From: Palaemon carinicauda | Lineage: Eukaryota > Arthropoda > Malacostraca > Decapoda > Palaemonidae | Assembly: GCF_036898095.1 (NCBI RefSeq) | Contig: NC_090743.1 | Coordinates: 24,253,214-24,317,213, forward strand | Direction: 5' to 3' | DNA: 64,000 bases | Shown: positions 11,446 through 21,810 of the stretch, one piece after another | Position numbering within the stretch: the stretch's first letter is position 1 | Layout of the letters: every line of letters starts with the position of its first letter | Program-made: the position numbers and the translations under genes | The notes under the pieces: generated by a model | What the model saw: only the letters and a program-made list of their open reading frames with translations | What the model was told of the DNA's origin: nothing | Database searches by the model: none

Positions 11446-13319
11446 CGAAGTACCTCGGTGAACCATTCTCTCGCGGGCCAGAGGGGAGCAACTAACGTCA
11501 ATCTTGTCCCTTCGTGAGAGGCGAACTTCTGCAGTACCTTGTTGACAATCTTGAATGGTGGGAATGCGTAAAGATCTAGGTGTGACCAATCTAGGAGAAA
11601 GGCATCTATATGTATTGCTGCTGGATCTGGGACTGGAGAGCAATAGATTGGAAGCCTCTTGGTCAACGAGGTTGCAAAGAGATCTATGGTGGGTTGACCC
11701 CAAGTCGCCCAAAGTCTCTTGCACACATCCTTGTGGAGGGTCCATTCGGTTGGAATTACTTGACCTTTCCGACTGAGACAATCTGCTAGAACGTTCAAGT
11801 CGCCCTGGATGAACCTCGTTACTAGGGAGATGCCTCGATCTCTTGACCAGATGAGCAGGTCCCTTGCGATCTCGTACAGAGTCAGTGAGTGGGTACCTCC
11901 CTGTTTGGAAATGTACGCCAAGGCCGTGGTGTTGTCCGAGTTGACCTCCACCACCTTGCCTCGAAGGAGACTCTCGAAGCTTATCAAGGCCAGGTGAACT
12001 GCCAAAAGCTCCTTGCTGTTGATATGCATGCTCCTCTGACTCGAGTTCCACAGACCTGAGCATTCCCGACCGTCCAGCGTCGCGCCCCAGCCCAAGTCTG
12101 ATGCGTCTGAGAAGAGAACGTGGTTGGGTTTCTGAACTGCTAGGGGAAGACCCTCTCGTAGACTGATATTGTCTTTCCACCAAATCAGACAAGTCTTTAT
12201 CTTTTCGGAAATCGGGATCGAGACCGCCTCTAGCGTCTTGTCCTTTTTCCAGTGAAAAGCTAGATGGAATTGTAGAGGTCGGAGGTGTAGCCTTCCTAGC
12301 GAGACAAATTGCTCCAGGGATGATAGCGTTCCTACCAGACTCATCCAATTCCTGACTGAGCAACGTTCTTTCTTCAACATCTTCTGGATGACGAGCAGGG
12401 CTTGATCTATTCTGGGGGCCGACGGAAAAGCCCGAAAAACTGGACTGTGAATCTCCATCCCTAAATACAGAATAGTTTGGGATGGGATCAGCTGGGACTT
12501 TTCCAAGTGGACTAGGAGTCCCAATTCCTTGGTCAGATCTAGAGTCCAATTGAGATCCTTCAGACAGCGATGACTGGAAGAGGCTCTGAGAAGCCAGTCG
12601 TCCAAATAAAGGGAGGCTCGGATGTCCGATAAATGGAGGAATTTTGCCACATTCCTCATAAGCCTCGTAAACACGAGAGGAGCCGTGCTTAGGCCAAAGC
12701 ACAGGGCCCGAAACTGGTACACCACATCGTCGAAGACGAATCTCAGAAAAGGTTGGGAATCTGAGTGAATGGGGATGTGGAAGTAAGAGTCCCTTAGGTC
12801 GAGAGAGACCATCCAGTCTCCCTTTCTGACCGCTGCTAAGACTGACTTTGTGGTCTCCATGGTGAACTTCGTCTTTGTGACAAAGACATTCAGAGCACTG
12901 ACGTCTAGCACCGGTCTCCAACCTCCTGTCTTCTTTGGTACTAGGAAGAGACGGTTGTAAAACCCCGGTGTTTGAAGGTCCGAGACTTTGACCACCGCTC
13001 CCTTCTCTAGTAAAAGAGACACTTCCAGTTTCAGGGCTTGTCTCTTTGCTTCCTCTCGGTACCTGGGAGAGAGATCGATGGGGGACGTCGCTAGAGGAGG
13101 TCTGCGTACAAAAGGGATTTTGTACCCCTCTCTGAGCAACCTCACAGATTGTTGATCTGCGCCTCTCTTCTCCCAGGCTTGCCAGAAGTTCTTGAGTCTG
13201 GCACCTACTGCTGTCTGAAGTTGCGGGCAGTCAGACTCTGCCCCGCGAGGACTTGGATCCTTTCCTCTTTCCTCTCTTCCCTTCGGCACGAGCTCCTCCC
13301 CTACTGGGGGCTCTGCCAC
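11172..13319 (-). CDS. D1 reverse transcriptase / RNase H / methyltransferase-like polyprotein
   Basis: The frame is 715 residues. The RT domain spans roughly residues 110-280, with LDVSALN, SLDLRDSYFHIPIH, FGLSTAPLVFTR and catalytic YLDDW. RNase H follows at about 400-530, with FSDASDLGWGA, INSKELLA, VNSDNTTALAY and LNVLADCLSR. The last part (QPTIDLFATS, FLLDWSHLDLYAFPPF, APLWPAREWF) matches the methyltransferase-like domain known from DIRS elements. It copies element RNA into DNA and degrades the RNA strand. Its start overlaps the end of gag by 89 nt in the +1 frame relative to gag, so expression may need frameshifting or re-initiation. The end overlaps YR. Confidence 0.9.
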   Translation of the reverse strand: MAEPPVGEELVPKGREERGKDPSPRGAESDCPQLQTAVGARLKNFWQAWEKRGADQQSVRLLREGYKIPFVRRPPLATSPIDLSPRYREEAKRQALKLEVSLLLEKGAVVKVSDLQTPGFYNRLFLVPKKTGGWRPVLDVSALNVFVTKTKFTMETTKSVLAAVRKGDWMVSLDLRDSYFHIPIHSDSQPFLRFVFDDVVYQFRALCFGLSTAPLVFTRLMRNVAKFLHLSDIRASLYLDDWLLRASSSHRCLKDLNWTLDLTKELGLLVHLEKSQLIPSQTILYLGMEIHSPVFRAFPSAPRIDQALLVIQKMLKKERCSVRNWMSLVGTLSSLEQFVSLGRLHLRPLQFHLAFHWKKDKTLEAVSIPISEKIKTCLIWWKDNISLREGLPLAVQKPNHVLFSDASDLGWGATLDGRECSGLWNSSQRSMHINSKELLAVHLALISFESLLRGKVVEVNSDNTTALAYISKQGGTHSLTLYEIARDLLIWSRDRGISLVTRFIQGDLNVLADCLSRKGQVIPTEWTLHKDVCKRLWATWGQPTIDLFATSLTKRLPIYCSPVPDPAAIHIDAFLLDWSHLDLYAFPPFKIVNKVLQKFASHEGTRLTLVAPLWPAREWFTEVLRWLVDFPRSLPLRVDLLRQPHVKKVHQSLHALRLTAFRLSKDSRELEAFRRRQPVRLLERGELLPLKFTNRSGKSSETGASQFPYPRPVPL

Positions 13320-15693
13320 GAAAGGGCGGAATAAACCTGGACGCTGGAGTGTCTATCCTAGGTCTAGCAGTCAAGGCAGGCAAAGGAGGAACTTTGCGAG
13401 CCGAGGAAGCAACTAAATCGTGGGTGTCCTTCTGCACTAAAGACAAGGCTATTTCCTTAACTAAGAGTTCAGGAAACAAGCACTTAGACAAAGGCGCAAA
13501 GAGTAGCTCAGATCTTTGACATGGCGTCACTCCTGCTGATAGAAAAGAGCACAGAGACTCTCGTTTCTTTAGGACTCCTGACGTGAATGAGGCGGCAAGC
13601 TCGTTGGATCCATCGCGGACGGCCTTGTCCATGCAGGACATAATGAGTAAGGAAACATCGCTATCGGCAGATGAGATTTTCCTACTCAGGGCTCCCAAAC
13701 ACCAGTCCAGGAAGTTAAAAACTTCAAAAGCCCTAAAGATGCCTTTAAGAAGATGGTCCAGGTCTGAGGATGACCAACTAATCTTCGAGCGTCTCATGGC
13801 AAGGCGGCGGGGAGAGTCTACAAGACTTGAGAAGTCGCCCTGGGCAGAGGCAGGAACTCCCAAGCCGAGAACTTCTCCCGTGGCATACCAGACGCTCGAT
13901 CTAGACGAGAGTTTAGATGGGGGGAAGGCAAAGGCCGTCTTCCCTAAACTCCTCTTGGTTTCCAACCAATCGCCTAACAGCCGTAAAGCTCTCTTGGATG
14001 AGCGAGAGAGAACGAGTTTCGTAAAGGCTGGCATGGTAGCAGGAACGCCTAAAACAAACTCAGACGGCGGCGAACGAGGAGCCACAGAGATAAAGTGTTC
14101 AGGGAACAACTCTTTAAAAACAAGCATGACTTTTTTAAAGTCCATAGAAGGTGGAACTGCTTTAGGCTCATCTAAATCTGAAGGCTGATCCTCAGGCTGG
14201 GGATCAGCAACGTCCTCATCTGAAAGTTCCTCATCTGATAACTGATGAGAAAACGGCAAAGGGGTAGGCAACGTTTGACCCGCCGCGTCCGGCCGCACTG
14301 GTGCATACGTGACGGAGCAGGACGCAGCGTCCTGAAACTGCTGAACAGTCTGGGAACTGTCAACAACAACAGGTGCGCGAGGACGCACAGCGTCCACCCG
14401 AGACTGTTTAGACCGTCTGGGTTGTGCAGTCAACACCACACTGTGTTGCGGAGGTTGACGCACCGCGTCAAAACAAGTCAACTTTGATGGTTGGTGAACG
14501 TCCTGAACGTCACCAATCGCATCAGTGAGTTGCCTAACGTCAACGTGCGGCTGGAAAACCACACGGGACCGCATCGGGGGAGGTACAACCCCAACTGGTT
14601 GACGCGAGAAAGCTACATCAACGTCAACAGGACGCACAACAGAACGCTTGGATGGCTGACGGCCAGTATCTCCATGAGAAAAACGGCTAGGTTCAACGGA
14701 AACCTTCTCTGCGTTGTAGTCTTCCATAAGGGACGCAAGCTTAGACTGCATGTCCTGCAGTATAACCCATTTAGGGTCTACGGAAACGGGTGCGGTAACA
14801 GACGGGGTTAGCGACTGAGACGGCACAACTTTGCCTTTCTTAGGCGGCGAGCAGTCATCAGATGACGGCAACGGGTCCGAACTGTCCCAGTGACTACATC
14901 CGGGGCGTTGGACTTGTCCTGAAGGGACCGACTTGCGTTTCAAAGGTCTAGAGACCTTGCTCCATGGTTTCTTACGTGAAACGCCTTCGGACGACGAGGT
15001 AAAAATGGGCTCTCTCGTCTTATGGTAGGGGCGATCTTGACGAGATACGCCTGATACCAAAGAGGGAACGTCTGTTCGCTGATCAAGGCCTCTCGAACCC
15101 ATAAGTCGTACGACATTGCTTCTCCCCTGGGCTTGGGAGCTTGCTAGAGGTCCCGGACTAGGTGAACGACAGGCACGAACAGACGAACCCTCGGTCGCAA
15201 CACTGTTCACAACACTTTGCGTAACACTAATCACTTTCCCACTTTCCGCCGTGGCACTTTGGCACTTGAGTTCCTTCACGTCAGCCATGAGTTGATTACG
15301 GTCACTTGCTAAAGCCTCAACTCTTTCCCCCAAGGCATGAATAGCACGCAACATGTCTTGCATAGACGGTTCCTGAGTGCTAGGAGGGGGGTTAGGAACA
15401 ACCACTACAGGGGAAGGATTAGGTTCAGGGGCATGTGGAGAGGAAAAATCTACGGACCTAGATGAACTTCTCCTTACCCTATCTCTCTCTAGTCTGCGTG
15501 TATATTTATCAAATTCGATCCAATCGAATTCCGAAAGGCCCACGCATTCCTCACACCGATCTCCCAATTGACAGGTTTTACCCCGACAATTGGAACAAAC
15601 AGTATGAGGGTCGAGAGAAGCCTTTGGAAGACGCCTATTACAGTCCCTAGCATTACACTTTCGAAACTTGGGAACTTGAGAAGGGTCAGCCAT
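13231..15693 (-). CDS. D1 Gag-like protein
   Basis: The protein is 820 residues. The N-terminus (residues about 1-60) is Cys-rich: CNARDCNRRLPKASLDPHT, then CSNCRG and RCEEC. This layout is repeated in D2-D4. A Ser/Pro-rich, low-complexity middle follows. A conserved C-terminal block (VWYATGEVLGLGVPASAQGD, then LDHLLKGIFRAFEVFNFLDW) is shared with D2 and D3, and the tail is basic and Gly/Arg-rich (FIPPFRGRAPSRGG). It is presumed to be the nucleic-acid-binding particle protein, by position and conservation only. No CCHC knuckle was seen. The ATG at 15693 matches the D2 start MSDQSQVP. Confidence 0.8.
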   Translation of the reverse strand: MADPSQVPKFRKCNARDCNRRLPKASLDPHTVCSNCRGKTCQLGDRCEECVGLSEFDWIEFDKYTRRLERDRVRRSSSRSVDFSSPHAPEPNPSPVVVVPNPPPSTQEPSMQDMLRAIHALGERVEALASDRNQLMADVKELKCQSATAESGKVISVTQSVVNSVATEGSSVRACRSPSPGPLASSQAQGRSNVVRLMGSRGLDQRTDVPSLVSGVSRQDRPYHKTREPIFTSSSEGVSRKKPWSKVSRPLKRKSVPSGQVQRPGCSHWDSSDPLPSSDDCSPPKKGKVVPSQSLTPSVTAPVSVDPKWVILQDMQSKLASLMEDYNAEKVSVEPSRFSHGDTGRQPSKRSVVRPVDVDVAFSRQPVGVVPPPMRSRVVFQPHVDVRQLTDAIGDVQDVHQPSKLTCFDAVRQPPQHSVVLTAQPRRSKQSRVDAVRPRAPVVVDSSQTVQQFQDAASCSVTYAPVRPDAAGQTLPTPLPFSHQLSDEELSDEDVADPQPEDQPSDLDEPKAVPPSMDFKKVMLVFKELFPEHFISVAPRSPPSEFVLGVPATMPAFTKLVLSRSSKRALRLLGDWLETKRSLGKTAFAFPPSKLSSRSSVWYATGEVLGLGVPASAQGDFSSLVDSPRRLAMRRSKISWSSSDLDHLLKGIFRAFEVFNFLDWCLGALSRKISSADSDVSLLIMSCMDKAVRDGSNELAASFTSGVLKKRESLCSFLSAGVTPCQRSELLFAPLSKCLFPELLVKEIALSLVQKDTHDLVASSARKVPPLPALTARPRIDTPASRFIPPFRGRAPSRGGARAEGKRGKRKGSKSSRGRV

Positions 15694-15894
15694 TTTGAAT
15701 TAGTCAAAGAAAATTCCAAAAACGATCTAAGTCATCAACAAATAATCCGATTCAAAAAAGAGTTCAAGAGTTTATGTTGAAGAAAAACACCTGTACTGCG
15801 AAAGCTCAAACCAAATTAAAGTACTTCACCAAATATGATGGGAAAACTCCAGGTTCTACAGCGAGTAAAAGTACGTCTTGTCGTCAACGTCGAC

Positions 15895-16055
15895 AGAGAA
15901 GAATTGAAGGTTTTGTTTACATTCGAGAGTGGTATCTGGCCGACAGTTGGCGCTGGTGGGCACACCCGCAACCTGCATAGCAATCGCTCGCAAGTTTTTT
16001 AAGTATGTTGTCTGTCGAGCCGCAGAGTTGCAGCTATTATATATTCACCGGCTAA
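15895..16055 (-). repeat. D1 right inverted terminal repeat
   Basis: Reverse complement of 9567-9733 with few differences. The palindrome reads AGCAATCGCT on the plus strand at 15979-15988. The element's sense transcript would start in or near this end. Confidence 0.9.
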
Positions 16056-16071
16056 GTTAAATATTTAAAAA

Positions 16072-19000
16072 TTTAGATTTTAAATTCCTCATCCTTTTGT
16101 AAGACCAGGAGTTGATTTTATATTGAATGAGTTAATAAATGTATGTGATTAGCTATTTAATAAGTTTTGTTCATTAATTAAACGATAGAGAGACAAATGA
16201 AGTTAGTTGATTTCGTAAAGGTAAAGAGTTGATTTATAGAGGAGAACAGAGAAGAGTGAAGTGGTAATGTATGCATTAAAATGCTGATATTGCATAAATT
16301 TAGACATAACAGCGCCCAGAACAAGAACGAGAGGCGTGACTCACTCAACACAAATGCACGGGCTGCTTACGAATGAATCACCAGGATGCCTAGCAGCGGG
16401 TAACATGAAGTCATCAAGACACGATGCATGGGGGTAACATAAACAAAGGAACAGTAATATGACGTGACATAAATTTGCCACACCTTAGATTGGCTACTTC
16501 AGATCCTGCGAGGAAGCAGGACCGGCTCTTCCCTCACCAGTAAGCATAGTGAAAAGGTCCAAGATGGACTGCTGCCAATTTTCCCCTCTCCCCAATCTTG
16601 GGGCGAGACCCCACACCAAGTGCCGATGTGACTGGCACTTGTAAGCTTCAAGGGCTGTGGTACCCCTTGGCTGCACAGCAGAAGAAAAGTCGCCAATTGG
16701 AGATTCATATTTTTTCCTTCTACCCGAGATGTGAAAGAATACCTTTATCTCCTGTCCGAGATGTAGGAGGAATTCACACAGATGTTGCCCACGGGAGAAC
16801 CCCTGTCCGAGACCGAGTTCCCATTCTACCTGATCAGGGGATTCAAGGATTTCGCAACCCATTGCGAATTGTGAATACCAGTTACGTTTCCAGCCCTCCA
16901 TTTGTTCTCAGTTTTGTGTATTAATTTAACTGAGTAAAAGTTAATGTAACGTTAAATTTCGATCAGTAAAGAAACAAAAAAGAATGGCATTTTACCTGCA
17001 TCCCCACTCTTGAGGGACATAAAAGTAATCGAATGCACCGATTTCCATCTTTATGACATCAACAACTCAGCATAACTTATAAAATAATAACTAAAAATAT
17101 AATTAAGAGAAGCTTCCATAAAGTAAACTCTGCCCCAAGAAGATTCACACTTTATTAGGAGACACCTACTTAGAGGGGGAAACCATTATAACCATACTGG
17201 CTGGTTTAAAATCCCAGGATGTCAATGCACTCAGACCCGATATAGGGGGTGAGAGTAATAATTCCTACCACCTCCCAACACTTGAGAATAGATTCTCATG
17301 GGTTGGGCGAGGTTTTTGTCAGCAAACATAAGGTCGAGGAAGAACCTATAAATTCAAAAGGATAGATGTCACGATGCATGACCAATTATGTGTAAAGTAT
17401 CCTGCATTCTATTCATCCTCCCCCTCGTAAGGATGATGGGATAGATACTTTTATAACTGACTTGCATAAAGCAGCTGTTCCGTATAACGTCGCAACATTT
17501 ATCTTAGAATGAATAAATGAATGATTTGAAGTTCTCTGTCATCCTTTTACCTTAGACAAGATGCTATTTATCCCTTAGGAGGTAGGTAAGCTACACAGCC
17601 TGCTAATCAGTTCCACTTGTGGGTATACAGTACACCCAGGGATATTGGGCTGAAAAAAGTTGCCTGGGAATTCCAGACTCCGGCCTTTAGCGCTTGTGCC
17701 ACAGGCAGGTTCTTCCTGAGGGCTAGAGTAGATCCAATACAGTATTCTGGCTTTGTGTGATTGCCTCCGGATGATCATAGACGCTGCAATGATTTCCCAA
17801 TAGCAGTAGATTTTCATAGATTTCTTAATTTCGGTAAAAGATTGCGAGATTCCTGATCACTGTAACCGATCGTAAGCTTTGCCACCGTGGCACACAGCCA
17901 ATCCCATGGGAAAATGCCCATGGTGGAAAGCAAGTGCAAGACAACCTGCCTTGCAAGAAATGAACAATCAGAATAGTCCCCTTAGACAAAACAAAATGGT
18001 ATGGTACAAGGAAACCTTGCACTCGTACAGGTAAGATTTCATTTTTTTGTACTGTATATGCAATGGGAACGGTCCAAGGTTTCTCTTTCATTGCATCATC
18101 ATACTGCATAGAAGAGCAAGAATGAAGTAGATGCCAGAAGCAGAGACTTAAAAATCACTTAAGAAGTTGCGGTGTCTGATCGTGTAACACTGAAAAAATG
18201 TGGTGAATACACGAATCTCATAACTAAACATATTTACGAAGAAATACTGTAAGCACTTCCAGTAGGTAACATCTCTGAACATACTCTATTTACAATTCAC
18301 TCTGGTTTGTGAGGGCCCTATTTCCCCATCAAGAAAACGAGAGATGGATCTCGTACCAGCAAGAGTGCTTGCAACAGGCATGAGAGCATGTGTATCCCAA
18401 CTGTTTAGCACTAGGTATACTTGTTATGAACCACTTAGTGTTGTGTATGATCTTTGTATGTACACTGCCCGCCCCACATACTCTGAGATGATTGGACACA
18501 TAACTACGTTGATTAGACCTACTTAGGTGCCGTCTTCCCTCTCAAGTACTGTAAAGCAATAACTTTTGATTAGAGCAACTGGATTCACCATGAGACCAAC
18601 GACGGTTGACAAACAGTACAGTACAGTAGTATGCAGGCTCCTTCTTGTGAGAGAGCACAAGTAACCAGTGTGTAAGCACTTTTATCGCATACAGTACAGA
18701 TACGTATCTTTGGGGAAGGAATGATCCTGGTAAGTATTCTATTGCCTTGCAACATTAGCTGGCAAACAAAGAATTATCAAGTTTCTTGACGTTCTAGATG
18801 AATATCAACTCTCATCAGATGAGCATAGAGAACAGTAGAGCGTTACCAAACTGGAGATGGCATCATGCACCAGCAGTAAAGCGCACTTGAGAACGAAAAG
18901 GTATGCCAATAGGATTTGATGAGAGCTTTCCACATGGGAGAGTATTGTGCTCAGATAAGATGCCAACAGGGGAGCACGCTTGTGTGCGAATAGATAGAAC

Positions 19001-19764
19001 ACAAGCAAGAGAATGCTCTTAGTACCATGAATGAGAGTGCTACCGCAAACAAGGGAAGTGGCACTCCATAGGAGAGTGCGAACGTGAGCAGGTGCGGTGA
19101 TGCACAATTGCAAGCATTTAGACAGTGCACAATCGTGTTGTGCAACTACGAGGGGGTGAGATACCATACAATTGCAAGGTGAGATGGCGCAAAATTGCAA
19201 GCTGGTGAGATGGCATGCAATTGCCAAAAGGGGAGATGGAGTGCAATAGCCAGAAAGTGAGATGGAGCGCAATCGCAAGCAGGTGAGATGGCACGCGAGC
19301 AGGAGAGATGAGGCGCTATTACAACTAAGGGAGATAGTGCTTCAATAGATGTGTGCAATTGTGAACAGGTGAGCTAGCGCTCCCATAGGAGCACCCGATC
19401 ATGAGGTGAGGTAGTATTCTTTTAGATGTGAGTGATCAAATGCAGTGGCGCTCCCGCAGGAGCGAGCAATCACAAACAGGTGAAATGCCAGTCATGAACC
19501 AAGATTGTAAACAGATATGGTGGCTCTCTCTTAAAAGTGCTCAAGCACATAGTAGGACTCTAATGGGCACATAACCCTGCCTTCTTTCTTCATTCAAAAT
19601 GGGGGAATAGAAGTGCAACACCCCTCCTACCCTGCAGTGTGCTCTATGTCCGATGAGTGCGTGGATTCACTGTTGGCACAAAATAATGATCTTCTATCAA
19701 CAGTGTACAGTGACGTTTCATTCACAGGTTACGATGCCATCATCGTCACTACTCCACACTATTA
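16072..19764. other. TAF9 intron 2 segment, no supported gene
   Basis: Unassigned AT-rich to mixed sequence between D1 and the SINE/D2 complex. Open frames such as those at 16494-16901 have no recognised domains. Parts may be an old unrecognised element. The right part contains a degenerate minisatellite, listed separately. Confidence 0.5.
19050..19510 (+). repeat. Degenerate minisatellite with GTGAGATGG-type motif
   Basis: Variants of GGTGAGATGGCGCAAAATTGC recur about every 30-50 bp, with mixed spacing and many substitutions. The arrangement resembles the GC-rich gag spacer of D4 (42960-43400), so this may be a decayed relic of a similar spacer. Confidence 0.5.
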
Positions 19765-19906
19765 TTATTATCATTACTTGCCAAACTACAACCCTAATTG
19801 GAAAATCAAGATGCTATATGCCCAGGGGCTCCAACAGGGAAAATAGCCCAGTGAGGAGAGGAAAGAAGGGAAAATAAAATACTTTAAGAACAGTAACAAC
19901 ATTAAA
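19765..19906 (-). mobile_element. SINE family A, 3' part, interrupted by D2
   Basis: The tail end (CAAACTACAACCCTAATTGG...) runs leftward to right up to ...CAACATTAAAA, where D2 begins. The SINE resumes at 26456 with AATATCTCTTACATAAACTAT. D2 therefore inserted into this SINE. Confidence 0.75.
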
Positions 19907-19946
19907 ATGTTATTTTCATTAGTAAAATAAATTTTTGAATATACTT

Positions 19947-20100
19947 ACCCGATGATCATGTAGCTGTCAACTCCGTTGCCCGACAGAAATCTACGGTCGG
20001 GATACGCCAGCGATCGCTATCCAGGTGGGGGTGTACTCAACAGCGCCATCTGTGAGCAGGTACTCAAGTACTTCTTGTCAACAAGAACTCAATTTTCTCC
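19947..20100 (+). repeat. D2 left inverted terminal repeat
   Basis: Reverse complement of 26283-26439 with no obvious mismatch. Contains AGCGATCGCT at 20009-20018. Confidence 0.92.
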
Positions 20101-20144
20101 TCGGTCCACTGGTTCTCTATGGGGAGGAAGGGCGGGTTCTTTAA

Positions 20145-20240
20145 TTCATGATCATCGGGTAAGTATATTCAAAAATTTATTTTACTAATGAAAATAACAT
20201 TTTTCAATATTAATCTTACCCGATGATCATGTAGCTGATT
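20145..20240 (+). repeat. D2 internal complementary region
   Basis: Fuses the reverse complements of the left terminus (CATCGGGTAAGTATATTC...AATGAAAATAACAT) and the right terminus (TTTTCAATATTAATCTTACC). It is immediately followed by AGCTGATTCACACCC, which is shared with D1 and D5. Confidence 0.92.
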
Positions 20241-20637
20241 CACACCCAGGGTGGTGGGTGGAGACCAGCATACATGTTAACAAAGAAGCTAAGTATCCCG
20301 TATTTCATTTTATTAGTTATTCAAAATAACAAACATAAAATAAATAAGTACCTGGTAAGGAAGTCGACTTGAACCATTACTCTGCCTTTATTAAGTACGT
20401 CTTCCTTACTGAGCCTAGCGGTCCTCTTAGGATGCTGAACGACTCTTAGGTGCTGAAGTATAAAGGGCTGCAACCCATACTAAAGGACCTCATCACAACC
20501 TCTAACCTAGGCGCTTCTCAAGAAAGAATTGACCACCTGCCAAATCAACCAGGATGCGGAAGGCTTCTTAGCCGACCGTACAACCCAAAGAACAACAATA
20601 AAAAGTATTCAAGAGAAAGGTTAAAAAGGTTATGGGA

Positions 20638-21810
20638 TTATGGGAATGTAGTGGCTGAGCCCTCACCTACTACTGCACTCGCTGCTACGAATGGTCCCAG
20701 GGTGTAGCAGTTCTCGTAAAGAGACTGGACATCTTTGAGATAGAATGATGCGAACACTGACTTGCTTCTCCAATAGGTTGCATCCATAACACTCTGCAGA
20801 GAACGGTTCTGTTTGAAGGCCACTGAAGTAGCCACAGCTCTCACTTCATGTGTCCTTACCTTCAGCAAAGCAAGGTCTTCTTCCTTCAGATGAGAATGTG
20901 CTTCTCTAATCAGAAGCCTGATGTAGTAAGAAACTGCGTTCTTAGACATTGGTAGAGAAGGCTTCTTGATAGCACACCATAAGGCTTCTGATTGTCCTCG
21001 TAATGGTTTTGACCTTCTTAGATAGTACCTAAGAGCTCTAACTGGGCAAAGTACTCTCTCCAGTTCGTTCCCCACCAAGTTGGACAGGCTTGGGATCTCG
21101 AACGACTTAGGCCAAGGACGTGAAGGAAGCTCGTTTTTAGCCAAAAAACCGAGCTGCAAGGAACATGTAGCCGTTTCAGATGTGAAACCTATGTTCCTGC
21201 TGAAGGCGTGGATCTCACTTACTCTTTTAGCTGTTGCTAAGCACACGAGGAAAAGAGTTTTTAATGTGAGGTCCTTAAAAGAGGCTGATTGGAGCGGTTC
21301 AAATCTTGATGACATAAGGAACCTTAGGACCACGTCTAGATTCCAGCCTGGAGTGGACAACCGACGTTCCTTTGAGGTCTCAAAAGACCTAAGGAGGTCC
21401 TGTAGATCTTTGTTGGTGGAAAGATCCAAGCCTCTGTGGCGGAAAACCGCTGCCAACATACTTCTGTAACCCTTGATCGTAGGAGCTGATAGGGATCTTA
21501 CGTTCCTTAGATGTAACAGGAAGTCAGCAATCTGGGTTACAGTGGTACTGGTTGAGGAAACTGCATTGGCCTTGCACCAGCTTCGGAAGACTTCCCATTT
21601 AGACTGATAGACTCTGAGAGTGGATGTCCTCCTTGCTCTGGCAATCGCTCTGGCTGCCTCCTTCGAAAAGCCTCTAGCTCTTGAGAGTCTTTCGATAGTC
21701 TGAAGGCAGTCAGACGAAGAGCGTGGAGGTTTGGGTGTACCTTCTTTACGTGAGGTTGACGCAGAAGGTCCACTCTTAGAGGAAGAGTCCTGGGAACGTC
21801 GACCAGCCAT
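20638..21810 (-). CDS. D2 tyrosine recombinase (YR)
   Basis: 390 residues from the ATG at 21810. The catalytic set is complete: Arg in ATAKRVSEIHAF, HxxR in THEVRAVATSVAF, and Tyr in FASFYLKDV. The C-terminal tail (NCYTLGPFVAASAVVGEG) is shared with D1. It overlaps the RT frame by 274 nt, exactly as in D1. The frame stays open upstream to 23541. Confidence 0.9.
   Translation of the reverse strand: MAGRRSQDSSSKSGPSASTSRKEGTPKPPRSSSDCLQTIERLSRARGFSKEAARAIARARRTSTLRVYQSKWEVFRSWCKANAVSSTSTTVTQIADFLLHLRNVRSLSAPTIKGYRSMLAAVFRHRGLDLSTNKDLQDLLRSFETSKERRLSTPGWNLDVVLRFLMSSRFEPLQSASFKDLTLKTLFLVCLATAKRVSEIHAFSRNIGFTSETATCSLQLGFLAKNELPSRPWPKSFEIPSLSNLVGNELERVLCPVRALRYYLRRSKPLRGQSEALWCAIKKPSLPMSKNAVSYYIRLLIREAHSHLKEEDLALLKVRTHEVRAVATSVAFKQNRSLQSVMDATYWRSKSVFASFYLKDVQSLYENCYTLGPFVAASAVVGEGSATTFP

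Larger units (their letters stand above)
9538..16071 (-). mobile_element. DIRS-like tyrosine-recombinase retrotransposon D1 (apparently complete)
   Basis: The element has inverted terminal repeats (about 9567-9733 and 15895-16055) and, reading leftward from the right end, gag (15693-13231), RT/RNase H/methyltransferase-like (13319-11172) and tyrosine recombinase (11445-10273), then an ICR near the left end. This is the order of DIRS1-type elements. No LTR, integrase or aspartic protease was seen. The ends were placed by comparing flanks with the ICR, with an uncertainty of a few bases caused by shared A/T runs. All three frames are open, so the copy may be recent. It lies in TAF9 intron 2. 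Confidence 0.93.

Noticed and set aside
10273..12921. An 882-residue novel protein on the minus strand
   Set aside because: Only the last 390 residues resemble a known family (tyrosine recombinase). The rest lies over the RT gene in another frame, so the CDS was trimmed to the ATG at 11445.
13583..14188. Plus-strand frame of 201 residues
   Set aside because: Antisense shadow of the D1 gag gene; no motif.
18805..19358. Cys/Leu-rich minus-strand protein of 157 residues
   Set aside because: The frame is a by-product of a degenerate minisatellite and shows no domain.
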